Assembly (NCBI GenBank): GCA_028679275.1
Contig: JAJRBV010000063.1
Location: forward strand, 1 to 8,336
DNA length: 8,336 nt
Source of the DNA: Methanoregulaceae archaeon
Lineage (GTDB): Archaea; Halobacteriota; Methanomicrobia; Methanomicrobiales; Methanospirillaceae
Direction: 5' to 3'
Shown: positions 1-5,354 of the stretch, piece after piece
Layout of the letters: every line of letters begins with the position of its first letter
How positions within the stretch are numbered: position 1 is the first letter of the stretch
The notes under the pieces: model-generated
The model's database searches: none
The model's input: the letters and a program-made list of their open reading frames with translations, nothing else
What the model was told of the DNA's origin: nothing
Position numbers and translations under genes: made by a program

Positions 1-1
1 T

Positions 2-97
2 TTTACCTCCGACGGGACAGCAACAGGGATCGGATCCCTGAAATTCCACACTCCTGAAGGATACCGTTTCCTGCAGAAAAAAATCAGATTGCTGTGA
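2..97 (+). CDS. C-terminal end of an unidentified protein (5' truncated)
   Basis: The frame starting at base 2 stays open for 31 codons and ends in TGA at 95-97; the other two forward frames close earlier. The visible tail is mildly basic and ends in LQKKIRLL, with a plausible mixed composition (for example GIGSLKFHTPEGYRF), like a real protein C-terminus. No family is recognisable from so short a piece. It converges on the small membrane-protein gene on the other strand, the two 3' ends overlapping by 14 nt (84-97). The call rests only on the open frame and the sensible tail; it could be non-coding. Confidence 0.4.
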   Translation, partial: FTSDGTATGIGSLKFHTPEGYRFLQKKIRLL

Positions 98-245
98 AAA
101 TCCATGAGATGAGCGCGAGCACAACGAAAATTATAATCAGCCATTTTCCAATTGTCCAGGCGATCCTCCCGACAAATCCAAGCAGCATCAGGATGATCGC
201 GATACCAATGAAAATAATCCCCAGGGTAAGAAGCCAGTCTGCCAT
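84..245 (-). CDS. Small two-helix membrane protein, unknown function
   Basis: This 53-residue reading frame begins MADWLLTLGI and ends WIFTAI. It is almost entirely hydrophobic: one helix at about residues 4-24 (LLTLGIIFIGIAIILMLLGF), a short basic/polar turn (GRIAWTIGK, 26-34), and a second helix at about 35-52. That makes a hairpin membrane protein with both ends probably on the same side. The ATG at 245 is chosen because a TATA-like box on the same strand (266-275) is centred about 26 nt upstream, which fits a leaderless transcript starting at or next to the ATG. No SD is visible. Tiny hydrophobic proteins of this type are common and usually uncharacterised in methanogens; no function can be assigned. 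Confidence 0.72.
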   Translation of the reverse strand: MADWLLTLGIIFIGIAIILMLLGFVGRIAWTIGKWLIIIFVVLALISWIFTAI

Positions 246-265
246 ATCTGGAGATCATTGGAGGA

Positions 266-275
266 CTATTTATAG
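266..275 (-). promoter_or_regulatory. TATA box of the small membrane-protein gene
   Basis: Read on the minus strand this is CTATAAATAG, close to the archaeal TATA consensus. Its centre is about 26 nt upstream of the ATG at 245, the spacing that puts the transcription start on the initiation codon. Leaderless transcription is inferred. Confidence 0.55.
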
Positions 276-426
276 GTGATACCCCGCTCCCGCCAGAACA
301 TACAATCCGGGGCTGGCAGGAATCCTGGTTTCCCGCGTTAGTGTTCCCATGGAGACCGGGCCTGAAGTGGAAGCGTCCGGATCTCGAAGGACTGGTGACG
401 ATTCTCGGAGTAGCTTCACCCAACTG

Positions 427-434
427 TTTATATA
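427..434 (+). promoter_or_regulatory. TATA box of tbp (leaderless promoter)
   Basis: The sequence TTTATATA is centred about 26 nt before the A of the tbp ATG at 457. This places the predicted transcription start at the start codon. There is no SD in front of the ATG, in agreement with a leaderless mRNA. Confidence 0.6.
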
Positions 435-447
435 CTGTCCTGTGGCA

Positions 448-455
448 TTTATAAA
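448..455 (+). promoter_or_regulatory. Second TATA-like box abutting the tbp start codon
   Basis: TTTATAAA is a perfect 8-bp palindrome ending 2 nt before the tbp ATG, and the AT-rich run continues as TTTATAAATATG through the start codon. As a promoter for tbp it is too close, since it would start transcription about 20-25 nt inside the gene. It could be a binding site where TBP itself blocks the start point, or simple AT-rich initiator sequence. The autoregulatory role is inference. Confidence 0.35.
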
Positions 456-456
456 T

Positions 457-1017
457 ATGAAGGTCAAGCCAGAGGACTCTCTCAAAATCGAAAATATCGT
501 CGCTTCAGCGAAGGTAACGGATTATCTCGATCTGCCGGCACTGGCCTCCCAGATCAAGGATGCGGAGTACAATAAGAAGAGGTTCCCGGGCGTTGTCATC
601 AGGATGCAGGATCCAAAGATCGCGGCACTGGTCTTCGGTTCAGGGAAAGTGGTACTCACGGGAGCAAAAAGTATTGAAAGTCTTTCCGAGGGGCTTGAGA
701 TCCTTGGAAATCTTCTCCGGGGACTGCAGATCGACATTCCCCAGAAGCTCTCCTACAAGATCCAGAATATCGTCACTTCTGCCGATCTCGGATCGGGTAT
801 CAACTTAAACAAGATTGCCGTTGGATTCAACCTCGACCGGATCGAGTATGAGCCCGAGCAGTTCCCGGGGCTCGTATACCGGCTTGAGAATCCGAAAGTG
901 GTGGTACTCCTCTTTGGTTCCGGGAAACTGATTATCACCGGCGGGAAGGAGCCGGAGGACGCAAAGAAGGCGGTCCAGAAAATCCTGAATGACCTGAAGA
1001 ATCTCGGCCTTCTGTGA
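457..1017 (+). CDS. tbp: TATA-box-binding protein (TBP)
   Basis: TBP is the basal transcription factor that binds and bends the archaeal TATA box and recruits TFB and RNA polymerase. The 186-residue product has the normal archaeal length and the two-fold direct repeat that makes the saddle. Repeat 1 has IENIVASAKV (11-20) and FPGVVIRMQDPK then VFGSGKVVLTG (43-69). Repeat 2 has IQNIVTSADL (102-111) and FPGLVYRLENPK then LFGSGKLIITG (136-162). The four phenylalanines that kink DNA in this family correspond to F43/F60 and F136/F153. The frame is open upstream to an ATG at 349, but the ATG at 457 is chosen because the conserved fold starts right after it and a TATA box lies about 26 nt upstream. 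The acidic C-terminal tail seen in some archaeal TBPs is absent; it ends KNLGLL. Confidence 0.97.
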   Translation: MKVKPEDSLKIENIVASAKVTDYLDLPALASQIKDAEYNKKRFPGVVIRMQDPKIAALVFGSGKVVLTGAKSIESLSEGLEILGNLLRGLQIDIPQKLSYKIQNIVTSADLGSGINLNKIAVGFNLDRIEYEPEQFPGLVYRLENPKVVVLLFGSGKLIITGGKEPEDAKKAVQKILNDLKNLGLL

Positions 1018-1040
1018 TCCCGGGTCAGATCACAATTTTT
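1013..1040 (+). terminator. Stem-loop plus T-run terminator of tbp
   Basis: A perfect 7-bp inverted repeat, TGTGATC (1013-1019) and GATCACA (1028-1034), with an 8-nt loop, spans the tbp stop codon and is followed at once by ATTTTT (1035-1040). This looks like a bacterial-style intrinsic terminator. Archaeal RNA polymerase usually needs only the T-run, so the stem may also act in mRNA 3'-end protection. Confidence 0.55.
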
Positions 1041-1108
1041 ATCTACTCAGGGATGGTTCTATATGATAGGTTTCTCGTCTTAAATGAAAGATTATAAATA
1101 ATAATATT

Positions 1109-1146
1109 TTTATATATTGATTACTTATTAATTTCCATATATATTT
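1109..1146 (+). promoter_or_regulatory. AT-rich promoter region of the winged-helix regulator
   Basis: This sits in a nearly GC-free stretch (about 1081-1146) with several TATA-like runs: TATAAATA at 1093-1100, TTTATATA at 1109-1116 and CATATATATTT at 1136-1146. The last is centred about 27 nt before the ATG at 1169 and would give a leaderless mRNA; the 1109-1116 box would give a leader of roughly 30 nt. Which one is used cannot be decided from sequence. Confidence 0.5.
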
Positions 1147-1168
1147 GTGGATATCGGGTGTTCACTTG

Positions 1169-1543
1169 ATGAGGGCACGTAATGTGATGTATTTCACACA
1201 GGAAGAGGAGGATCTTGCTGATCTTCTGATAAAGGTCGGACTCAAACGGAATGTTGCGCGGGTACTTGTCTATCTTGCACACAACCCCGAGGCTACCTCC
1301 CGGGAGATTGAGCGAGGCACGGATCTCCGGCAGCCTGAAGTAAGCCTCGCCATGGCTGCCATGATCGACCAGAACTGGGTAGAGAACCGTGAGATCAAGG
1401 CGGAAAATAAGGGGAGACCGGTTAAAATCTATCATCTCTCAAGCCCGATAAGCGAGATAACCGACAGCATCGAAAGAGAGAAACGAGAAGAGGCAAATCA
1501 GCAGCTTTCCATCATTCAGCAGATACGGAATTATATCCAGTAG
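1169..1543 (+). CDS. Small winged-helix transcriptional regulator
   Basis: The 124-residue product has a winged-helix DNA-binding fold. A first helix pair covers about 12-39 (EEDLADLLIKVGLKRNVARVL). A short helix follows at about 43-51 (TSREIERGT), then the likely recognition helix at about 54-68 (RQPEVSLAMAAMIDQ). The wing ends in GRPVKIYHL (82-90). A charged and glutamine-rich C-terminal helix (about 94-124) probably dimerises. This matches the ArsR/TrmB/MarR-like single-domain regulators of archaea; no metal-binding cysteines or effector domain are present. The start is uncertain: ATG 1169 is favoured by a TATA-like run 27 nt upstream, ATG 1187 (118 residues) has GAGGG at 1171-1175 ahead of it, and an in-frame TTG at 1145 lies inside the AT-rich promoter. 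Target genes are unknown. It follows tbp but has its own promoter and is separated from it by a terminator. Confidence 0.85.
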   Translation: MRARNVMYFTQEEEDLADLLIKVGLKRNVARVLVYLAHNPEATSREIERGTDLRQPEVSLAMAAMIDQNWVENREIKAENKGRPVKIYHLSSPISEITDSIEREKREEANQQLSIIQQIRNYIQ

Positions 1544-1659
1544 CGATCAGGAGGGTTACAATCCCGAAGGATACTTCCTGTCTTACTACTTTCGAATCCT
1601 TTCCCGGGATTTCCCCGGCACCAGACTGCGATCCGGCAGCACTTTTTATAATGCGAAAT

Positions 1660-2376
1660 TCATGATCGTTTCAATTCCCGGCATCCGCCCTCTTCACCCA
1701 CAACAACCGTTGTCTTCTCTACGAATTCGCAGAAGAGCCCGCAGGAGAGGACTCCGGGGATCAGGGTGAGGATCCCTTCAAGGCGTTCAGGTTCGAGGAT
1801 CTCCCCAAACGAACAGTCGAGGACGAAATTCCCATTGTCAGTGATTACCGGACCGTCCTTGCGGATGCCATTCCTGAGCACCGGGATTCCTCCCATCGCC
1901 CGGATCCCGAGGATGACCGGGTGAAGAGCGAACGGTATCACCTCCAGCGGAACCGGCCCGGTGAGTGAACGGACGCACTTGCCGGCATCCACCACGATTA
2001 CCAGCTCTCCGGCTGCTGCAGCCACGCACTTCTCACGGGTCATGGCTGCACCCCTTCCCTTGATAAGGCGCAAATCGGGATCCACCTGGTCGGCACCATC
2101 AATCGCAAGGTCAAGCTCGGGAGAGGCGTCCAGCGTGGTGAGGGGGATTTGTAACTGCCGGGCCCGCATCTCGGTCTGGAACGAAGTCGGGACACCCTGG
2201 ATACGGAGCCCGTTCTCCTCTATCAGGACGGAAAGGTGTTCCATGGCATAAAGGGTCGTAGAGCCTGTACCAAGCCCGATAATCATCCCGTCTTCCACCA
2301 GCTCCGCAGCATGGATCCCGGCTTCGCGCTTCATCCTGTCGACGGATGTTTCACCATGCAGGGGCTTTTCTTTCAT
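1660..2376 (-). CDS. rpiA: Ribose-5-phosphate isomerase A
   Basis: RpiA interconverts ribose 5-phosphate and ribulose 5-phosphate in the cytoplasm, linking nucleotide ribose to pentose metabolism. At 238 residues the length is typical. Family motifs are in order: GLGTGSTT (34-41, phosphate-binding loop), PTSFQT (63-68), DGADQVD (93-99), KGRGAAMTREK (106-116) and ITDNGNFVLD (178-187). By spacing, D93, D96, K106 and E115 correspond to the catalytic residues D81, D84, K94 and E103 of the E. coli enzyme. The ATG at 2376 overlaps the surE stop by one base (TGATG), which indicates translational coupling. An internal ATG (M15, MKREAG) is a possible alternative nearer the usual family start. It converges on the winged-helix gene across a 116-nt gap (1544-1659) with no strong terminator on either strand. 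Confidence 0.96.
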   Translation of the reverse strand: MKEKPLHGETSVDRMKREAGIHAAELVEDGMIIGLGTGSTTLYAMEHLSVLIEENGLRIQGVPTSFQTEMRARQLQIPLTTLDASPELDLAIDGADQVDPDLRLIKGRGAAMTREKCVAAAAGELVIVVDAGKCVRSLTGPVPLEVIPFALHPVILGIRAMGGIPVLRNGIRKDGPVITDNGNFVLDCSFGEILEPERLEGILTLIPGVLSCGLFCEFVEKTTVVVGEEGGCRELKRS

Positions 2377-3203
2377 CAGGACATCCCCGTTTTACATCGT
2401 CCGGAGTCAGTATCGAGCGAGGGCGAGGAGAAGAGGGATGCGAGCTCTTCGTTTGCCAGCGGTGCGGTGCAGTCGAGAGTTATCGGGGTAATCGAGACGT
2501 TGCCCTTCCTGATCGCCCGGACATCGGTTCCTTCTTCGTCATCCCCGACAAGGGGGCCGTTGATCCAGAAATAGGGTCGGCCGCGGGGATCAAGCCTCTT
2601 TTCAACCCCGGTAAGGAATAGTTTGTGTGAGAGCCGGGTCACCTCATACCTCCCTGTCACCCTCGAGGGAATGTTCACATTGATCACATCAGCGCCCTCG
2701 GGAAATTTCCTGGACAGGAATGTGCTGCAGACCTCACGCACCACGGTCTTTGCATCCTCAAAACTCTGGCAGTGATGCCGGGGGTCATCGAATTTGTCAC
2801 CCTGGTCTTCAACCTGGAGCGAGAATGCGATTGCAGGGGTTCCCTGGTTTGCAGCCTCAAGAGCGGCTCCAACCGTACCCGATGTCATAATTGACTCGTA
2901 CGAGAGATTCTCGCCGATATTGATCCCGCTGACAACAAGATCCGGTTCAAGGGAGAGGGCGTACAGGCCGATGATCACCGAGTCAGTCGGTTTTCCCCCG
3001 ACGGCATACGATTTCACCCCGTTCATCATGATCTCGTTCGCCCTGATCGGCTCAAAGATCGAGATGGATCTCCCGACCGCACTCTGCTGGGTTGCGGGGG
3101 CGACTACCGTCACTTCAGCGATGGATGCAAGGGCTTCATAGGCAGCCCAGAGCCCTGCGGAGTTTATTCCGTCATCATTCGTGAGCAGGATCTTTGGCTT
3201 CAT
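2376..3203 (-). CDS. surE: 5'/3'-nucleotidase SurE
   Basis: SurE is a metal-dependent phosphatase that dephosphorylates nucleoside 5'- or 3'-monophosphates. The 275-residue product opens MKPKILLTNDDGINSAG, with the signature TNDDG at 8-12. D10, D11, S41 (in QQSAVGRS) and N95 (in SGINIGEN, 92-99) match the four metal ligands of the family. The segment SIMTSGTVGAALEA (104-117) is the usual conserved stretch after the active site. A C-terminal extension of about 25 residues after ITPITLDCT is polar and poorly conserved-looking. There is no signal peptide, so it is cytoplasmic. Its stop overlaps the rpiA start, so the pair is probably one operon: SurE would release nucleosides from NMPs and RpiA would handle the ribose phosphate (inferred link). 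The ATG at 3203 has no obvious SD. Confidence 0.96.
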   Translation of the reverse strand: MKPKILLTNDDGINSAGLWAAYEALASIAEVTVVAPATQQSAVGRSISIFEPIRANEIMMNGVKSYAVGGKPTDSVIIGLYALSLEPDLVVSGINIGENLSYESIMTSGTVGAALEAANQGTPAIAFSLQVEDQGDKFDDPRHHCQSFEDAKTVVREVCSTFLSRKFPEGADVINVNIPSRVTGRYEVTRLSHKLFLTGVEKRLDPRGRPYFWINGPLVGDDEEGTDVRAIRKGNVSITPITLDCTAPLANEELASLFSSPSLDTDSGRCKTGMS

Positions 3204-3256
3204 CTGACGATTTAGTTCTTGGAGGGGGAGTGAGAAATACTTGACCGATCGTCTGG

Positions 3257-3264
3257 CTATAAGT
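3257..3264 (+). promoter_or_regulatory. TATA box of the mfnD operon in the divergent surE/mfnD region
   Basis: CTATAAGT is centred about 30 nt before the mfnD ATG at 3290, so the mRNA would be leaderless or nearly so. The 86-bp gap (3204-3289) must also hold the surE promoter. The reverse strand of the same box reads ACTTATAG and could serve surE with a leader of about 30 nt, giving a shared bidirectional element (inference). Confidence 0.5.
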
Positions 3265-3289
3265 CAGAGCCCGGGCCACTAATCTGGTA

Positions 3290-4177
3290 ATGAAGGTGTT
3301 TCTTGCTGAGTACACCATGGCACACGATCCCGGGCTTGCACCGGAAGGTGCAGCAATGCTCGGCGTGCTGAAGGCAAGTTTCGAGCGGTGCGGGTACGAA
3401 GTGATCCTCCCGGGGGCCGGGGACTTTTCGGATGAGATCCGCCACCTTGCCCCTGCCTGTGATGCCGGTCTTGTGATCGCTCCCGATCACCTTCTCTTCC
3501 GGTATACCTCCCTACTCGAACCGCTGACCCATAATATCGGCTGCGGGAGCATGAACGCAGCCGTATGTGCCCACAAGCGCCGGGCAGGAGCAATCCTGGC
3601 CCGGCACGGCATCACGGTCCCAAAAGAGGGGGTGAAGGGAAGAAGGGTGCTGAAACCCGAGCAGGGGTGCGGGGCGCAGGGGGTGCGGCTTTCATCCGGT
3701 GAACCAGGTGAGGGGGAGTTTGCCCAGGAATGGATCGAGGGGGAGCATTTGAGTGTGAGCCTGGTCGGCAGCCGCCTGGTCGGGAATGCCTGCAGTTACT
3801 ACACGGGCAGGGCACCACTCCTGCTTGCCGTGAACCTGCAGCAAATCGAGATTGATTCAGGAGGGAGGTTTCACTACCTGGGCGGGCAAACCCCTGTCTC
3901 CCACCCCCGCCACGAGGAGATTGTCGGGACAGCAGTACAGGCACTGAATGTCCTTGGCTGCCAGGGATACTGCGGAATTGATATTGTTCTTTCCGACAGG
4001 CCCTATGTCGTGGACGTCAATCCCCGCATTACCACCAGTCTTGTCGGGATTGCCGCCTGCATGGAAGAGGAGATCGCTGACATTCTCGTGGCTGCATCCA
4101 GGGGGGGAGGCCCTGACAAAGTTCACCTTTCAGGGAGGGTCCGCTTCGATAACCAGGGGAGGGTGACACGGCTGTGA
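3290..4177 (+). CDS. mfnD: Tyramine--L-glutamate ligase MfnD (ATP-grasp, methanofuran biosynthesis)
   Basis: MfnD uses ATP to join L-glutamate through its gamma-carboxyl to tyramine, giving gamma-glutamyltyramine, an early step to methanofuran. The 295-residue product is an ATP-grasp enzyme. The N-terminal domain (MKVFLAEYTM, about 1-85) precedes the ATP-binding lysine strand VLKPEQGCGAQGV (120-132), where the GCGAQG loop covers phosphate. QEWIEGEHLSVSL (146-158) is the hinge and second lid strand. GYCGIDIV (226-233) and VDVNPRITTS (241-250) supply the Mg-ATP ligands, with N244 and D242 in the usual place. Assignment to MfnD rather than another ATP-grasp ligase rests on overall resemblance and on mfnF following with a 4-nt overlap. 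The start is leaderless by TATA spacing. Confidence 0.88.
   Translation: MKVFLAEYTMAHDPGLAPEGAAMLGVLKASFERCGYEVILPGAGDFSDEIRHLAPACDAGLVIAPDHLLFRYTSLLEPLTHNIGCGSMNAAVCAHKRRAGAILARHGITVPKEGVKGRRVLKPEQGCGAQGVRLSSGEPGEGEFAQEWIEGEHLSVSLVGSRLVGNACSYYTGRAPLLLAVNLQQIEIDSGGRFHYLGGQTPVSHPRHEEIVGTAVQALNVLGCQGYCGIDIVLSDRPYVVDVNPRITTSLVGIAACMEEEIADILVAASRGGGPDKVHLSGRVRFDNQGRVTRL
4156..4166 (+). promoter_or_regulatory. Ribosome binding site for mfnF, inside mfnD
   Basis: GGGGAGGGTGA lies 7 nt before the GTG at 4174 and supports that GTG as the mfnF start, within the last codons of mfnD. Confidence 0.6.
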
Positions 4178-5112
4178 TAGGGATTGACGTCGGGGGTGCA
4201 AACCTGAAGATCGCGACAAGGGACGGGATTGCCATCCATTACTGCCCGCTCTGGGAGGAGAGTCCGATCCGTGATGTGCTCCGGGGCTATTATACCGCAG
4301 GGGAACAGGCAGCGGTCGTGATGTCCGGAGAGCTTGCCGACTGTTTCTGTTCAAAGGATGAAGGGATCCGTTTTATCGTCGATTTAGTGCGGGAAGTATT
4401 CCCGGATGCACGCTTCTACGGGACTGATGCCGCATTTCATGATACTGCCGTGCCTGCACTGGCAGCCGCAAACTGGCTCGTTTCCGCAGAATACCTCATG
4501 GATCAATATCCGGGTTCGCTCCTTGTTGATCTCGGCAGCACGACAACCGATATCATCCCCCTCTCCGGTCTTGAGCCGCTCAAAGGATTAACCGATCTCT
4601 CCCGGCTCCAGCGGGGATACCTTCTCTACACCGGACTACTCAGGACAACCGTCCCGGCGCTTGTCCGGGAAGTAACCCTGCGGGGCGTGCCGACACCGGT
4701 CTGCCCGGAATTTTTCGCAATCAGCGCCGATGTTCACCTGGTCCTTTCACATATCACGAAACAGGAGTACGCTGTTGATACTCCTGACAGGAAGGGAAAA
4801 GACCGGGTATCAGCCCTGAGACGCCTTGCACGCGTGGTATGCGCCGACCTTGAAGAGATTGGGGATGAGGGGGCATATGCGGTTGCACAGGAGTTCTGGA
4901 GTGCCCAGCGCGACCTGCTTCTTCATGCGGTCCGGCGGGTAGCAGGGACCAGCCCTCCGGCGCAGGTTCTCTGTGCCGGGATAGGTGCCGGGCTTCTTTC
5001 CGGCCTTTTTGGCGGGCGAAACCTGGCAGCCGATCTCGGTCATGCATCGGATGCCCTGCCTGCGTTTGCAGTACGGGAGGTGGCAGAACGAAGACCTGGC
5101 AGATTGGACTGA
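4174..5112 (+). CDS. mfnF: MfnF, APMF-Glu (methanofuran core) synthase; hydantoinase/oxoprolinase-like fold
   Basis: MfnF condenses gamma-glutamyltyramine with the diphosphate of aminomethylfuran-methanol to form the ether-linked core of methanofuran. The family was formerly annotated as an H4MPT-linked C1-transfer pathway protein. The 312-residue product has an actin/hydantoinase-type nucleotide-binding layout: GIDVGGANLK (3-12), LLVDLGSTTTDIIPL (116-130) and CAGIGAGLL (267-275). AANWLVSAEYL (98-108) lies between the first two. The GTG start overlaps the mfnD stop (GTGA) and has a strong SD, indicating coupled expression. The partner mfnD makes its substrate, which strengthens the call. The last 25 nt also encode the N-terminus of the zinc-ribbon membrane protein in another frame. 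Confidence 0.88.
   Translation: MIGIDVGGANLKIATRDGIAIHYCPLWEESPIRDVLRGYYTAGEQAAVVMSGELADCFCSKDEGIRFIVDLVREVFPDARFYGTDAAFHDTAVPALAAANWLVSAEYLMDQYPGSLLVDLGSTTTDIIPLSGLEPLKGLTDLSRLQRGYLLYTGLLRTTVPALVREVTLRGVPTPVCPEFFAISADVHLVLSHITKQEYAVDTPDRKGKDRVSALRRLARVVCADLEEIGDEGAYAVAQEFWSAQRDLLLHAVRRVAGTSPPAQVLCAGIGAGLLSGLFGGRNLAADLGHASDALPAFAVREVAERRPGRLD
5075..5083 (+). promoter_or_regulatory. Strong SD preceding an ACG in place of a start codon
   Basis: GGGAGGTGG is a near-perfect archaeal SD located inside mfnF. It ends 4 nt before ACG (5088-5090), the first codon at which the downstream zinc-ribbon frame becomes protein-like. In the mfnF frame the in-frame GTG here is just codon usage. The SD is the main evidence that translation of the next gene begins at 5088. 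Confidence 0.5.
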
Positions 5113-5327
5113 TCCTGCTTGCAGCCTCTCTTGCAGTCACGATCCTGTTCTGGAGCCTGGGGCTCCCCTTCTTCTTCCTCTTCCTGTTCATCCCGATCAT
5201 CCCCTTTCTGGGAAAAGAAAAGAAGGTGAAGCGGTGCCCGCTTTGCAGGTGGGAGACGACCGACAGCCGTGTCGGATTCTGCCCCTATGATGGGAGTCCC
5301 CTGCAGGCCCCTGACGAAAAGCCCTGA
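5088..5327 (+). CDS. Two-helix membrane protein with C-terminal zinc ribbon; no canonical start codon
   Basis: The frame encodes 79 residues: a hydrophobic helix at about 4-22 (WQIGLILLAASLAVTILFW), a second very aromatic/aliphatic helix at about 26-41 (LPFFFLFLFIPIIPFL), a basic stretch KEKKVKR, then CPLC (50-53) and FCPYDGSPL (64-72). This is a half-degenerate zinc ribbon, with three cysteines and Asp (D68) where the fourth usually stands. The ribbon is probably cytoplasmic by the positive-inside rule. There is no ATG, GTG or TTG in frame between the protein-like start and far upstream; ACG at 5088, reading TKTWQIG, has a strong SD (5075-5083). Either a non-standard start is used, the ATG has mutated, or there is a base error. 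It overlaps mfnF by 25 nt and is probably co-transcribed with mfnDF. The function is unknown. Confidence 0.65.
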   Translation, partial: TKTWQIGLILLAASLAVTILFWSLGLPFFFLFLFIPIIPFLGKEKKVKRCPLCRWETTDSRVGFCPYDGSPLQAPDEKP

Positions 5328-5347
5328 TGAGCAGGGGACCCGGACGG

Positions 5348-5354
5348 TTTTTTT
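5348..5354 (+). terminator. T-run terminator of the mfnD-mfnF-zinc-ribbon operon
   Basis: Seven consecutive T residues occur 21 nt after the stop codon of the zinc-ribbon gene, just past the end of the convergent gene at 5353. Oligo-T on the non-template strand is the main archaeal termination signal. No strong hairpin precedes it. Confidence 0.5.

Noticed and set aside
24..40. Near-perfect palindrome CAGGGATC-G-GATCCCTG as a terminator
   Set aside because: It falls inside the probable coding tail at 2-97, has no T run after it on either strand, and could arise from coding sequence by chance.
349..456. 36-codon N-terminal extension of TBP to the ATG at 349
   Set aside because: The extension is not TBP-like, and the TATA box at 427-434 would lie inside it; the ATG at 457 fits both family length and promoter spacing.
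1604..1618. CCGGG/CCCGG stem between the regulator and rpiA as a bidirectional terminator
   Set aside because: Only 5 bp and not followed by a T run on either strand; the T5 at 1643-1647 is 25 nt away.
2236..2621. Plus-strand frames of 91-112 codons over the rpiA/surE junction
   Set aside because: Antisense to two enzymes whose catalytic motifs are all intact; no start signals.
4754..5200. 148-codon minus-strand frame across mfnF and the zinc-ribbon gene
   Set aside because: Proline/arginine/glutamine-rich low-information translation, a shadow of two better-supported plus-strand genes.
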